DNA of 64,000 bases from Harmonia axyridis. Taxonomy: Eukaryota; Arthropoda; Insecta; Coleoptera; Coccinellidae. The position numbers and the translations under genes were made by a program. Below the pieces are notes generated by a model that ran no database searches, was not told the origin of the DNA, and worked only from the letters and a program-made list of their open reading frames with translations. The stretch covers positions 4,464,001 to 4,528,000 of the forward strand of contig NC_059502.1 of the NCBI RefSeq assembly GCF_914767665.1, given 5' to 3'. This document shows, piece after piece, positions 10,816 through 23,083 of this stretch (its first letter is position 1; each line of letters starts with the position of its first letter).

Positions 10816-11062
10816 TATCACGAATATTGGTACATGACAAAGCTGTGTGCGAAATGGGTGCCGCGCGAGCTCACAATCGATCAAAAGCAACAACGTGTTA
10901 ATGATTCTGAGCAGTGTTGGAAGCTGTTTAAGTGCAATAACCTGAATTTTTGCGTCGATATGCAACAATGGATTAAACATGGCTCCATCATTTCACTCCG
11001 GAGCCCAATCGACAATCAGCTGTGTTTTACTATGGTAGACTGGGAACTTTTCAATTGGCCTA
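10816..11062 (+). mobile_element. Mariner family B, second internally deleted remnant
   Basis: The plus-strand ORF from 10834 (KLCAKWVPRELTIDQKQQRV...) matches the middle of a SETMAR-type mariner transposase and the complement of 12460-12640. It runs up to near HGSIISL (the region after the first catalytic block). It then jumps at about 11018 to the 3' terminal repeat (TACTATGGTAGACTGGGAAC...CAATTGGCCTA). The 5' part and the second and third catalytic blocks are absent. Confidence 0.75.
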
Positions 11063-11856
11063 TTATAGCAGATAAATTAAATCGCTAGTTAGGTCCGGAA
11101 TTTATTGAGTGAAATGTTATTATTTCGGAGGCATAAAATGTATGTATTTTTCAATGCCTCTATCGAGCAAGGCAGTTATCGCTCTCTTTATAAAGTGTCG
11201 AACGAGCCGAATACAATAACAAAATCTTTGTTTGTCATGTCGGCTGTTAAATGTCGAGTGATAATCAGGTCCAATATTTTTAATTTGGACTCGATAAGAG
11301 CAGTCTAGACTCGTATCGTGTCAGATCCAGCCCATGGGAGTCATTGCAAAATCTGGACGGAAATAATAAAAAGATTAGTCATGTGTTGAATGTGACTAGA
11401 GATAACAGCAGTGTGATGATGATTTCCGTTCATAAAGCAGTTAGATGGCTAGACGCGCTAATGCAATATTTATTCAGCGTCAACAAATTGGAACATTGAG
11501 ACGAAAAATAGTAATGATCGAATAACAGGAGTAATGGAGACTGGAAAGTTTCTTCGTAGACTAGCAGGATTCGAAAAATATTGAAAATTTAACCTTAAGT
11601 ATTGTTTATTATTTCACTTTTCAACGTAAAATATATCGACACGTGATGAAAAAATAATAAATTATCAATGTGAGAAAATTTCATAGAAAATTCTCTGAAA
11701 CTATATATGGGAGGAAAAATTATGGTATACAAAACCATTGTAGCAATATACATTTTCCATTTAATGATTATTTGTAATTGATTTCCATGATTTTCTACTT
11801 CAATGACTCATGTTTGTTGAAATTGATGATTTTTTTTCTAAAAGGACCCTTTTTAG
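11063..11856. other. AT-rich stretch, no gene recognised
   Basis: Nothing recognised. An ORF at 11105-11308 (67 codons) has no family resemblance. Confidence 0.4.
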
Positions 11857-13105
11857 CAGCTCAATTGAAAAGTCTCTGGTCTACCATAGTAAAACACTTC
11901 TAATTCTAGTTTATTTTTCAACATATACTTGCCTTCGAGGGCGATACAGCGATTATAGCGAACTTTCAACTTTTCAATACCATTTTTGTAGTACGATTTG
12001 TCTTTCGCTTCACAATAGGCCTCAGTTTCGGCGAATACTTCTTCATTGGCGCTTAATTTCTTTCCAGCGGGCATTCTTTTGAGGTCTGAGAACAGGAAAA
12101 AGTCGCTGGAGGCCAGATCTGGCAAATACGGTGGATGCAGAAGCAATTAGGTATTCATGCAATTTTGCCATTGTTTTTATTGATTTGTGACACGGCGCAT
12201 TGTCTTGATAAAACAACACCTTTTTTTCTTCACATGGGGCGTTTTTAACGATTTCATCCTTTAAACTATCCAATAACGCTATTAAATAATCGCAGTTGAT
12301 GGTCAGGCCCTTTTGGATATAATCAATGAATATTATACCTTGCGCATCCCAGAATACTGTTGCAATAACCTTGCCAGCTGACTGTTGTGTTTTCCCTCGC
12401 TTTGGATTCGGTTCATCGTGTGTAGTTCACTCAGCTGACGGTTGATTGGACACCGGAGTGAAATGATGGAGCCATGTTTCATCCATTGTCACATATCGAC
12501 GCAAAAATTCAGATTTTTTGCACTTTAACAGCTTCAAACACTGCTCAGAATCATAAACACGTTGTTGCTTTAGATCGATTGTGAGCTCGCGCGGTACCCA
12601 TTTTGCTCACAGTTTTCTCTTGTAAAAATATTCGTGAATGATATGATGTACACGTTCAGATGATATCTTCACAATGTCTACTATCTCTATCAACTTCACT
12701 TTACGGTCATTCAAAATTATTTTGTGAAATTTTTTGATTTTTTCGCCTCTTTTGGGCGTCACTGCGTTGGCCGTCTTCGGTGCTCATTTCACCACGTTTA
12801 ATCAATGATGGTTGATTTTCCTGGCTCAGACCCTGAAAACTCTTCATCAAGCCAAGATTTTACTTCATCTCAATTTTTTCTCTTTAAAAAGCAATATTTT
12901 AACAGCACACGAAATTCTTTTTTTTTCATCTTCTTTCAAATAACAAAGTAGCTACACTCACAACGCAATATCCCATAAACTCATGGTCGGACTGCTGTCA
13001 AATTTTGACACGTAGCGTTTGAAGGTTGGTACCAAATAAAAATCATATGGATTTAATGCCAGTACCGCCATCTGTGCATCAGACCGGGAACTTTTCAATT
13101 GGCCT
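11857..13105 (-). mobile_element. Mariner family B (SETMAR-like, DD34D), near full length but dead
   Basis: Terminal repeats resemble each other: AATTGAAAAGTCTCTGGTC at 11863-11881, and the complement of the right end gives CAATTGAAAAGTTCCCGGTC. On the minus strand the gene shows RRYVTMDETWLHHFTP (first Asp), then FYQDNAPCHKS (second Asp), then HPPYLPDLASSDFFLF (third Asp). Next comes a C-terminal block, KDKSYYKNGIEKL..RYNRCIALEG. Many stops occur in the N-terminal third, and a frameshift separates the second and third Asp blocks. Mariner transposase normally has about 340-350 residues. This copy cannot make one. Confidence 0.9.
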
Positions 13106-14099
13106 AATATTTCGTGATTCATTCATCAATACTAAAATATATCGTTTATTCGTAAAGTCTTGAACGATTCCCACCAGTATGTTATTATGCAACGCATAGA
13201 AAACGTCAGTGTTTTCTTCTTGCAATTGATTATTCCATGCACAGGATGATTCATATTATGCACAGTTCGCTAAAATCACATGACACTTCGGATCTTCTTT
13301 ATCTTTGCGAGAATCGAATTTGATTCTGCGTTTTTCTGGACATTCGATGATTACATTCATAATTCCAGACGTGTATTTCGAGTGAGGGTATCAAGGTCTA
13401 AATTACTGCCTGCAACGTTGTATCAGGTATACAGAGACAGACAGTTTTATCTACTGTTTGCATTGCGATAATTAAATTAACTTTTTTTGTCTGGGAATTT
13501 GTGTTCTCAGTTAATATGCGTGAAAGATAAGATTTTGATCGGATGTGGCAGATGATGATAAACGACAAAATTTCCAGGTGAATTTTCGGAATCGAAGTGG
13601 ACGAAAAAAAAATTGGAAGGCTATTCGAAGTTTTACGATATGTGAAACGACCGATCAGATAACCTAATTGCATCGAGTTGAAGCGAATTTATAATTAGAA
13701 ATGATGAATCGAAAAACGAGATATAGGAATGGAATATTTGTGTTTTATTCGGCATATGATATTTTTGGTTTTGAAGATTCTGATAACATTGGGTCGATAT
13801 GAATTTTTTAATAAAATTTTATCTATAATTTGCGGACTGTTATAATCTTACTAATGATAACTTTATTTATACCTATTTTAAAATAATGGTTCCATTCCAC
13901 TTTCTCATAATTTATGAGAAATTTCATAAAGATTTGCATCTCTTAACCAATTTTATGATCAATAACATAAAAGTAAACCCTGTTCGAAAATAAATTTTCA
14001 TAATTCTGGGGAGAATATTGAATTGATTTAATTCAATTATTATCCTAATGACGAAATAAAAGAAATAGCCCCCTATTTTGGCAGCTGCCATTTTTGAAA
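13106..14099. other. AT-rich stretch, no gene recognised
   Basis: An ORF on the minus strand at 13398-13673 (91 codons) has no recognisable motif. The rest is AT-rich. Confidence 0.4.
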
Positions 14100-14330
14100 C
14101 TGTCATCTTTTGATATTTGACAACTACGCCTTTAGTTGGGATGGTAGTGTGTTGGCCTTTACTTATTCGAATGAATTGCGCTACCCAGTTATGATTTATG
14201 ATTTTTTTTATGGCCGGAACTCGAAGATATTGATGAGAACAACGTTTATTTTCAACAAGACGGTGCTACGTGTCACACAAGCAAGATCCATTGATTTCTC
14301 TCAAAATATTTTTTTTTTAACAAAATGAAC
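14100..14330 (+). pseudogene. Fragment of DD41D-type transposase (family D)
   Basis: Around 14217-14290 the plus strand reads ELEDIDENNVYFQQDGATCHTSKIH, the block around the second catalytic Asp of rosa-like transposases. It differs from family A (WFQQDGATCHTARA) and so belongs to an older, separate family. Nothing of the first or third block is found next to it. Confidence 0.65.
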
Positions 14331-14481
14331 GTTTCTATAGGAAAACCCTTCTTCGAATGATGAAATCATCAGAACCTGAACCATGAAAAAATCAAAAAGA
14401 ATATAGGGAAAGTAATGTCGAATATTTCCGTGATTAAAGATTCGATAGCGTTGGGATTTTACTTTTTATGAAAGAATAATC

Positions 14482-15053
14482 CTCAGAGTAACACACATAT
14501 CATTTTCAGTAAGCAAATTTTGTCCCCAACATAAACTATCAAATTTGATAGGAACCTCGCAGAAATGGAAACATATCAGTGATAAGATATTTCACTCAAT
14601 TCGTGAGTTTCTCCACAAAGAAAGCACTTCTTATGTTCCAAAGTGAATCAGCGATTCATATTAACCCAGAATATATTGAAATGAATACCTTAATATATCA
14701 GAAATTCAGAAAACAAACTTCAAGCGCGCTAAACGTCGTGAAACAACCGATGACACTAGGAGAACAAAAGTTTCCAAACCTTGGATTTCAGCAGGAAGAT
14801 ACAGAAAATAATAAATATTCTGCTTATTATAAATTCGACAATTAGGAAAAATAACGGATTCCAAATATTCAAATTTGCATATTTAATCGGGAATCCATCG
14901 GATAAATATAATTCATTCAATATAATATACATTCATAATGATATAGTAAAATTGTGGATTTGAAAATATATCACAATCCAACAACGTAATCTAACCATGT
15001 TGAGACATGTGAAAATTGCGCATACTCCCTCTATCTATGTTTATTACTCTATG
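14482..15053 (+). mobile_element. hAT-type MITE family M, copy M2
   Basis: It is flanked by an exact 8-bp duplication GAATAATC (14474-14481 and 15054-15061). The right end is complete (CCCTCTATCTATG...TTACTCTATG). The left terminal repeat has lost about 15 bp. An ORF at 14579-14845 is not conserved in the other copies and is not considered a gene. Confidence 0.9.
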
Positions 15054-15061
15054 GAATAATC

Positions 15062-15740
15062 ATTTCAAAATTTCGTGTTGACAGCAGCATTAGAACCATA
15101 GAAAATTCAAGCAGAATATTGAAGGAAAAAATATTGCAGTAGCATAATATGTCATCATCATCTATCTTTTAACATGTGCCATCTACACATTAAACAAATC
15201 CTATTTTCTTCCAAAATCACAAAAAATCTCGACAATCACAAACTACTTTTACAACTTTAACTTCACAAACGCTTCAATATTATTTTCTAAAAGACTCTTT
15301 CAAACTATGGAGTTCCAAAATGGGACGTGAGGAAAAGTAGTCATCTCACCGTGACGACCATTTTGGAACTCCAGCATAATATGTATTGATCATCAGAACT
15401 ACAGAAAACTCAAGTAGAATATCTGAAAATATATAAGAAAGCACAGAGTAAAATTGTACTTTTGTGAAAATGATATCCGCAACTAGGTTTGAGACTGCGG
15501 TAAATACGCACATAGAGATTACGTGCCAGTCTTAATTTGCGTAAGAGCCACTTCCTATAAAATGTTTCCACCACGACACATAATTCCACACGATAAAATG
15601 GAAATCGCAGCCGTACAAGGTCGTAGACTGTGATATCATCATGACTTTGCTTAATTACACGTAACCTATTAGTTATGTGCAACATACGTCCATGTTTCAG
15701 TGCTGGAGATTGGTGCATTGCTAAACCTAAATTTACCCTA
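15062..15740. other. Spacer with hairpin and unexplained ORF
   Basis: A minus-strand ORF at 15410-15868 runs into copy A4. Its body, 15480-15720, is compositionally more balanced than the surroundings (for example DDITVYDLVRLRFPFYRVEL) but matches no family I know. Two related phrases at 15088-15122 and 15380-15412 suggest a local duplication. Confidence 0.35.
15309..15372. repeat. 64-nt hairpin with perfect 15-bp outer stem
   Basis: GGAGTTCCAAAATGG at 15309-15323 is the exact complement of 15358-15372. Inside, ACGTGAG (15325-15331) can pair with CTCACCGT (15345-15352) with one bulge, so the hairpin may be longer. Confidence 0.8.
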
Positions 15741-15742
15741 TA

Positions 15743-16683
15743 ACGGGTGTTTTTTTTCGAGGTATATAACTTTAAATTGGCATTGCTGTTCGAGATGGCG
15801 ACCGATTTAACAGCTGTCAAGTGATTTATTCTCAGTTTGGTTAGGCAATTCATCATGAATGGACTCACGCCTGAACAACGATTGCCAATAGTGCAATTTT
15901 ATTTCGAAAATAATGGTTCTGTGCGGAATACGTATCGCGCACTACGTCCATTTTATTTTGTTTAGCCATGAAGCGCACTTCTGGTTGAATGGCTACGTCA
16001 ACAAACAATATTGCCGCTTCTGGAGTGAAGCTAATCCTCAAGTGTATGTCGAAACACCGTTACATCCAGAAAAACTGACTGTTTGGTGCGCTTTATGGGC
16101 TGGTGGAATCATTGGTCCGTACTTCTTCAAAAACGATGATGGCCAGAACGTTACAGTCAGTGGTGATCGGTATAGATCCATGATTACTAACTTTTTCATT
16201 CCTGAATTGAACAACCATAATGTCTAGGAGCTGTGGTTCCAACAAGACGGCGCAACATGTCACACAGCTCGTGCCACAATCGATTTATTGAAAGACATGT
16301 TTGGTGACTGTCTAGTTTCACGTTTTGGACCTGTGAATTGGCCTCCAAGATCTTGTGATTCAACACCGTTAGACTACTTTCTGTGGGGCTATGTAAAGTC
16401 ATTGATCTTTGCGGATGAGCCACAAACCCTTGACCATTTGGAAGACAACATTCGCCGTGTTATTGCAGATATACGGCCACAAATGTTGAAAAAACTCATC
16501 GAAAATTGAACGTCCAGATTGGACTACATCCGAGCCAGCCGTGGCGGTCATATGCCAGAAATCATATTTAAAATGTAATGCCACAATATTATCTTGCGGA
16601 TAAATGAAATTCATGTCAATCGAATAATTCATCGTTGTTTCATTACAATTTAAAGTTTTATAGCCCTAAAAAAAAACACCCTT
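15743..16683 (+). mobile_element. Family A transposon, copy A4
   Basis: It is 941 bp. The left flank is TA (15741-15742); the right flank is GA instead of TA, consistent with later mutation. The catalytic frame is open to 16227, where a Gln codon before ELWFQQD has become TAG. A further stop replaces Trp after VIEN (TGA at 16507). Confidence 0.95.
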
Positions 16684-16767
16684 GATAAGACCCAGAGAAA
16701 AAAATCTCAAAGAAATCATCTTGAACGATGACTTTCGAATATTTCGCTATATCTATAATCCGTTATA

Positions 16768-16985
16768 AAAATCATATAAGCCATTCAAATCAATGAAAAA
16801 AAACGTTTGAAAATTTTTCAAATATCTCGAACAGAAACCAAGATGTAGCGAAACAGTCATTTTTTAAAAACGTCCAAAACCTTGAGAACGAATCAAAATA
16901 TCTATTATCTACTTTCTGATATCTAATTATTTGGAAAAAACGAGATTGGGGTCCTTGAAGGTTCAAAATTCACCAATTCCTCGGC
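16768..16985. repeat. Dispersed repeat R1, copy 1
   Basis: It shares GAAACCAAGATG..GCGAAA..AGTCATTTTT, GAGAACGAATCAAAATATCT and GGTCCTTGAAGGT with the stretches at 36990-37135 and 59342-59505. It runs directly into a family D transposase scrap on the right, so R1 may be the non-coding flank of such an element (inference). Confidence 0.6.
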
Positions 16986-17060
16986 GCGCACTACACTTGG
17001 GCCTCTTTTACGGCACAATATGGTTCATTTTGATCCTGGATTGTTTAAAATTATTTTAAA
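16975..17060 (+). pseudogene. Family D transposase scrap (helix-turn-helix end)
   Basis: CGCGCACTACACTTGGGCC... reads RALHLGLFYGTIWFIL. This corresponds to the R(R/A)-LGLSYGTxWxIL end of the second helix-turn-helix in rosa-like transposases, and to RRAEYLELLYGTLWLML at 61870-61910 on the minus strand. Confidence 0.5.
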
Positions 17061-17877
17061 GGTATGGGAAGTGTATTAATCTTCGTGGAAAATATTTTGA
17101 GGAACAATAAAGCCGTTTGAATGATATTTACAGAGTGTTTTCCAATCAATTCTCGAAATGTAGAAGACAATCCTCGTACATTAATCTTTCAGAAACCCCA
17201 CTGTATAACGTCATGTACACCGCTGTTAGACGAGTCACCACTGCAAATTGGTGCTCTAATATCCTTCCTCTCTAATGTATTCAGCGTTTGAGTGTGCCCA
17301 CAGCTCCGAGTGCACTATGATTAGTTGCGCAACGCGGATGTCTCCCAGTCGCACTTTCTTCAGACGAAGAAGGATCGTAATCAAACATTGTTTCTATTGC
17401 GGCATTGTTGATGTAAAGAAAACCGACATTCACCTGAATGTTTATGAGCAATGAATTATTTATTGTAAATCCCCTTTGTGTTCGTATCTATCTCGATTTT
17501 GAATGGACTGTAATGAGATACTGGTCTTATTCTTTCGCGCGGTAATGTCAGATGTTATCTGTGTTCATTGTGCAGCGGTTTTGCCTTTCTCTGGAATTTT
17601 TTTCCGAGTGTGGATATGAGTCGGGAATGTGCATTGGTCGAGTTGATGTGTTCTGTTGGTTCATTAAAATCCTTGAATATAATTGAATGAATCTAATTTC
17701 CAAATGCACAAGAATTTACAAATGTTGAATCTGAATGCATAATAGGATAATGGATTTAGAGATATTCTATTGATCTTCGATTAACATTGAACTTACCAAC
17801 TAAAAGGTTGATGAGGAGATTGAACGGCTTGACTTACCTGGAAAAGAAAAAGAAACTTTAAAAATATGTTAGGTACT
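17061..17877. other. No gene recognised; partly GC-richer
   Basis: The stretch 17270-17420 is GC-richer and repeat-free. No convincing ORF is seen. Confidence 0.4.
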
Positions 17878-18042
17878 ATTGGACGTCCAGATTGGGCTAC
17901 ATCCGAGACAGCCGTGGCGGCCATATGCCAGAAATCATATTTAAAATGTAATGCCATAAGATTATCTTGCGGATAAATAAAATTCATGTCCATCGTTGTT
18001 TTAATGCAATTTAAATTTCTTTAGCTCTAAAAAAACACCTTT
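17878..18042 (+). mobile_element. Family A transposon, 3'-end fragment A14
   Basis: It begins inside the gene (TTGGACGTCCAGATTGG) and keeps the GGHMPEIIFKM C-terminus, the stop and the right terminal repeat, followed by TA at 18043-18044. About 12 bp near the terminal repeat (GAATAATC region) is missing. Confidence 0.9.
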
Positions 18043-19080
18043 TAGATGGTGCAGTTCTGAGACCAGTTATGAAAGATGCCTTCAAACCTTACGTTGTTTT
18101 TGACATATCTATCAGAATTTTGATCGGGCTGAATTTTGATAAAATTGCTTCCAGATCCAGGAACGAGAGCAACAGGGAGAAAGTCATTCATATTACTTAT
18201 ATGTACCATTAATTAAATGAACTACGTTCTCAGCCAATGGAGAACGTCCCTAGTTGAATACATTTTTCACATAAGTGACACTTAGAACTGAAATCCTTTA
18301 CTGTTGAATTATGAGGAACAATACAAATTTCAATGTCAGAATTTCTGGAAACACCCTTAGAAGAAGGAGAAGAAGATATGTAGACTAGTACATAACCTAA
18401 AAACCAGACAACCCTGAGTTCAAGGCCGAAAACCTTTCTGGACCAAACACATTAAAATCATCAGGAAACGACCGCTGGGCGTCCGAGGCCGGTAAAGAAC
18501 GGACGAGACGCCGCGACGACGGCGTCGTCGACAGCGAGACACGGGACGCGTCTAATCTGGGCTTAATCACGGCCGAATATCGTCGCAACGGGGACGCCTC
18601 GAAACCAATCTGGCAATTTGAATAATTAATCGGTCGTTTAAGCATTCATTAGTGCTCGTTCCCCCGTTCCAGGTCAGTCTGCGAGAGGGGGTGGCGTGCC
18701 ACCCACACGTAATCCGACAGTGGTGTAGAAGCGGCATTAATATTGATCAATTCCCCCGACTACTGCGTTGGTGACACTCGATTCCTTTGAGCAGGACTTG
18801 GAAACTATCTGGTTAGTTTGATTGGGTTGTTATTTACACGTTTGCAAGTTTTAGGGGTCGTGGAAGGTTTTTCCTTGGGTGCCACCTTGGGTTTCTGTGG
18901 AATCATTGGGATTTAAGCCTCAAATTTTATGGAAACTTATAGGTATCGATGAATGAGGAGAAACTCCTCTCTACGGCCCAGAAGCTTTCTATAGTATAGG
19001 TCAATGTACCTACGAAAAAGAGATTCAGCAGAAAGAAAAACTTTCTAGCGGAATCTTCATTCCAAAACGAAAACCTTTTT
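18043..19080. other. GC-rich unique island (18440-18800) in AT-rich DNA
   Basis: CpG-rich sequence (for example GACGCCGCGACGACGGCG near 18507) is followed by AATTAATCGGTCGTTTAAGC near 18623 and a G-rich piece to 18760. No homology to the repeats of this window is seen. The ORFs are open by composition only. It could be regulatory or untranslated sequence of a host gene (inference). Confidence 0.35.
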
Positions 19081-19089
19081 TATTTCACA

Positions 19090-19700
19090 GCATGAGTAAA
19101 CATCCTGAAATAGTCAAGAATAACGAGCTCTGTTAAGTCTGGGTTTCCGGTCACTCCAGAATTAAAGGAAATGAAGAAACCAACACACTTGCTAGTTTGA
19201 GATACTCGTACCTTAGGTACCAACAAAAAAATACTCTAGCAGAATCTTCCTTGGTTAAAGAGAATATTCAAAATTATGATCTAAGAAGTTTCTGTATCTT
19301 AGCTAGAATCTGCTACACCTCCCCAATGGATTTCTTACAGGCAATTATCACCTGAGGAAGCAGCTCATGAGAATCAGTCTAGCAGAATAAGTATAAAAGA
19401 TTCTGTGGGGAGGAGGAAGAAACATTGGATCAACTGGAGATGGAATGCCTGGCCATAGCTAGCCAACGCAAAATATACTTTAGACAAGAGAATTGAAGAA
19501 GTGAGAAAGTAACCTCTTTGAAGTCATCTCAGATACTGAAGTTCATTAGAAATCTGGAACTGGTGGGCCAGCTGTAGACTTCGTCGACAAATGGCGAGAA
19601 GAGCTCTGATGGGGAGCACAATAGACCATAAGATCATGGTGCAATGAAAACTCCCCTAAATCTACAATCTATCATCTAGCCTGTTCATTTGGGAATCAAA
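19090..19700 (+). pseudogene. Non-LTR retrotransposon 3' part: RNase H and tail, degraded
   Basis: Broken frames read SGHSRIKGNEETNTLA, then CGEEEETLDQLEMECLAIASQRK and SQILKFIRNLEL. They follow the same order as the cleaner copy at 47490-48120. The 3' end GCACAATAGACCATAAGATC is shared with that copy and with 2880. It has many stops and deletions. Confidence 0.8.
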
Positions 19701-20290
19701 GCTATGACTACGTTACTCTTTGTTCGTTTTCTTTCTTTGACAAGGGCAAAGTTCAATTATAGTCAATTTCCTGGGGATGTTAAGCGTCGCTTTGGATTTT
19801 GCATACCAAAGCGCAATCCAGGTCCCTGATTGGTCCACGTCTTCGTTACTCGCCCTTAGATGTGACTTCAGGAAGACCATAGGTAGCGCCAATGTGGCGC
19901 CAAGGATGTTCCTGTTCTATTTTTAGTCCTCGCTGTACCTGCTGGGGTTGGTTTTTCGACCTAAATGCGTATCTCTGAATATTCAACTGCCCGTAAAGTT
20001 TGTGTGAAATTCACTTGACGCAACAATATCGATAACTAACGGTCAATTTTCATAGTAATTTCAATTTCTTACGATATATTTCTCTCATACTTTTTTCTGA
20101 ACTTTTATAGGTTCTCTACAGGTGAAAACTAATATTTCGATGATTCGAAGAATCAGTAATGTAAAAATTGAAACATTTATTGTTAGATGCATTGTTGACA
20201 TGTCTAGAACCTAAACAAAACCTTATTCCCATCAGATGATTCAGAAAAAAGAAGTAACATTCTCGTTTATCCCCAAATAGCGAATACAGC
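19701..20290. other. No gene recognised
   Basis: The stretch 19740-19900 is moderately GC-rich. A short inverted pair, CTTTGGATTTTGC and GCATACCAAAG, lies near 19790-19815. No coding assignment is made. Confidence 0.35.
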
Positions 20291-20531
20291 TCAGCCGCCA
20301 ACGTAAGTGGAAACTTGGTAATCCCTTGACTTGAAGACATCTGCCACGAAACAGCGGTTGTGACGTACACGCACAAGGAAAACTCGTATTCCTAAGTGGG
20401 CGCAGTCGAATCCAATCACGAAGGGATCAAGGATCCCTTCAAAGTTCCAAGATCTTGTCAAACACGAAGACAAAGCGGGAAACCCACATAGGATTCGTCT
20501 GACCTCACGCTTTGGCGTGAAACTGACTTCT
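20291..20531 (-). CDS. Possible terminal exon, unknown protein
   Basis: On the minus strand a good acceptor (CTGTCAGTTTTCAG) ends near 20532. The following frame stays open for about 79 codons (VSFTPKREVRRILCGFPALS...YQVSTYVGG) to a stop at 20291. The stretch is GC-richer and free of the window's repeats. I recognise no domain. A second frame from the same acceptor is also open for 23 codons, so the frame is not settled. Confidence 0.25.
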
Positions 20532-20767
20532 GAAAACTGACAGGTATTGCCCAAATCGACAACGTTGTCGAATTATTTGTATTTTTAGAAGAAAAGTGAC
20601 AATACAGGTTGTGGAAAATTGAATATCCAGGTAAATAATTGTGACTGTGACTGTGACGTATTTCGAAACTAACAGTACCCAAACTGCAGTGGAATTTGAT
20701 CTGGAAAAAATTTTCATTTCAATGTGTAATTCTCAGCGTTGAGTTTTGATGGAGAGATCCTCATCTA

Positions 20768-21695
20768 AAGGGTGTTTTTTTTAGAGCTATAGAACTATAA
20801 ATTGCAATCAAACAACGATGGATTATTCGATTGACATGAATTTTATTTATCCGCAAGATAATCTTGTGGCATTACATTTTAAATATGATTTCTGGCATAT
20901 GACTGCCACGGCTGGCTCGGATGTAGTACAATCTGGACGTCCAATTTTCGATGACTTTTTCCAACATTTGTGGCCGTATATCGGCAATAACACGGCGAAT
21001 GTTGTCTTCCAAATGGTCAAGGGTTTGTGGCTTATCCGCATAGACCAATGACTTTACATAGCCCCACAGAAAGTAGTCTAGCGGTGTTAAATCACAAGAT
21101 CTTGGTGGCCAATTCACAGGTCCAAAACGTGAAATTAGGCGGTCACCAAACGTGTCTTTCAATAAATCGATTGTGGAACGAGCTGTGTGACATGTTGCGC
21201 CGTCTTGTTGGAACCACAGCTCCTGGACATCTTGGTTGTTCAATTCAGGAATGAAAAACTTAGTAATCATGGCTCTATACCGATCACCATTGACTGTAAC
21301 GTTCTGGCCATCATCGTTTTTGAAGAAGTACGGACCAATGATTCCACCAGCCCATAAAGCGCATCAAACAGTCAGTTTTTCTGGATGTAACGGTGTTTCG
21401 ACATACACTGAGGATTAGCTTCACTCCAAATGCGGCAGTTTTGTTTGTTGACGCAGCCATTCAACCAGAAGTGCGCTCCATCGCTAATGAACGTAGTGCG
21501 CGATACGTATTCCGCACAGAACCATTATTTTCGAAATAAAATTGCACTATTTGCAAGCGTTCTTTAGGCGTGAGTCTCTTCATTATGAATTGCCAAACCA
21601 AATAGAGAATAAATTACTTGACAGCTGTTGAATCGGTCGCCATCTTGAACAGTAATGCCAACTTAAAGTTATATACCTTGAAAAAAAACACCCTA
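20768..21695 (-). mobile_element. Family A transposon, copy A5 (11-bp-deletion subtype)
   Basis: It is 928 bp; TA flanks it at 20766-20767 and 21696-21697. The gene lies on the minus strand. The catalytic frame is open at 20872-21270 and then shifted by a lost T near 21410. At the old deletion junction this copy lacks about 11 further bp compared with A1-A4, A7 and A8, as does A6. Confidence 0.95.
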
Positions 21696-21697
21696 TA

Positions 21698-22740
21698 GTT
21701 TTACTTTAGCTCGTATAGAATGTTAGAATTGTTAGCAATTGAGGTTTCGATTTATTTATTGAAATATTGCTTGCAATATTAAGCTGATTATATCATCTGA
21801 ACTATGGAAACTTCATGAAAAATATTGCAAAAGAAATTCAAAATATTCCTGTGAATTTTTGTGTGTATGGAGAATACTACTTTTAGGCTTCATGCAAAAT
21901 TGGATAGCGTTATGAAAATCATAGAAAAAACAAGAAGAATTTCGGAAAAAAAACTAAAAATATATTAGTCACTGATTTGCTTTGTGCATAAAGTCTTCTA
22001 GGAGAATATGGCGAAAAAAGAAGGAAGCACTGATGTGAAGTCAAGAGCTTTTGTAAGGTCGTTCAAACATGCACCCTTGGAGACCACATATAAACAGATC
22101 TGCGGTCTCCGAAGGAGAAATTGTTACATGAATCAACGAGCGTACAAAAGCTCCTGAAGTCATTTTTCTGGAAAAACAATCGTCTGATTCCCCTCCTTTT
22201 AAGATCACGTTTTTCTCTCGCTGGATGCTCTCGTTACCAAATCCACAAAGCAGGCTGGTTGTCGTTGCACGTCGAAGAGGGAAAACAACGAGGAAATGAA
22301 GAATAAGGACAGGGGTGGGGAGAAGACGAGGGGACGTGATGGGGAAAGTGAAAGTTACGACTTCGGTCAATGATGCTGCAGCTTCAGGGGTAGAATGACT
22401 CATAAACGCCATAGAAACGGGAACAGAGGGTAGGGGGATGAAAGAGATACAGGGTTCCATACCCTAGGAGACTTCTCGAATGAAAAACTAATGTATTATG
22501 AAAAGATTTGGTGATAATCACTGATCATGGCCATCAGAAATCTTTAGATGACCATTGAGAAGAAATTGAGTGGAATGGGTGAGTAGTAATTTTCTTTCAA
22601 TAGTTGATTACCACTACTGATTGAGAAAATAATGATGGAAATGGTGTTTTATTAATATTGAATTTTTTGAAAACAAAACAATAGCGAATATATTATATAC
22701 ATAGCCAAAATTTACATCTGGATGTGAAATGACAACACGC
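21698..22740. other. No gene recognised; GC-richer centre
   Basis: The minus-strand ORF at 22041-22460 (139 codons) covers a purine/pyrimidine-biased stretch and has no recognisable domain. The segment 22022-22085 resembles 1697-1770, so part of this may be a repeat. Confidence 0.35.
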
Positions 22741-22918
22741 GGGAATTTTTAATTATCTGCCTTAATATGAATGAATCTGCGGCTGAAGCTCATCGAATGC
22801 TTTCAAATACCTCTGGTGAGGCCGCTATTAGTGGAAGAAAATGCCGAGATTGGTTTCAACGCTTCAAGAACGGTGATTTTGACGTCGAAGACCAGCATGG
22901 CGGTGGCTGACAGAAGGT
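22741..22918 (+). pseudogene. Mariner family C, N-terminal fragment
   Basis: The plus strand reads MNESAAEAHRMLSNTSGEAA, then WFQRFKNGDFDVEDQHGGG, the first helix-turn-helix of a cecropia-type mariner transposase. It is cut after the GGG linker, where a stop follows. Fuller copies are at 25505-26385 and 57120-58280. Confidence 0.85.
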
Positions 22919-23083
22919 TTTTGCTATTTGTGAAAAACTCTTACAAGAATTCAATAATTCATTCACTCAGAATATAGGATTTATCAATAATTAACAAACT
23001 AACATAATTCTAGCGATCCAATCTGTGGAAAAGTTTGTGGCGGCTTCTCATAAAGCCCACATAGCAACAATAATAAAACACAG

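Noticed and set aside
14579..14845. 88-codon ORF within MITE copy M2
   Set aside because: The same region in M1, M3 and M4 is not open in this frame, so it is a chance ORF in a non-coding element.
22041..22460. 139-codon minus-strand ORF
   Set aside because: It lies in a purine/pyrimidine-biased stretch that suppresses stops. No motif was found and part resembles a dispersed repeat.
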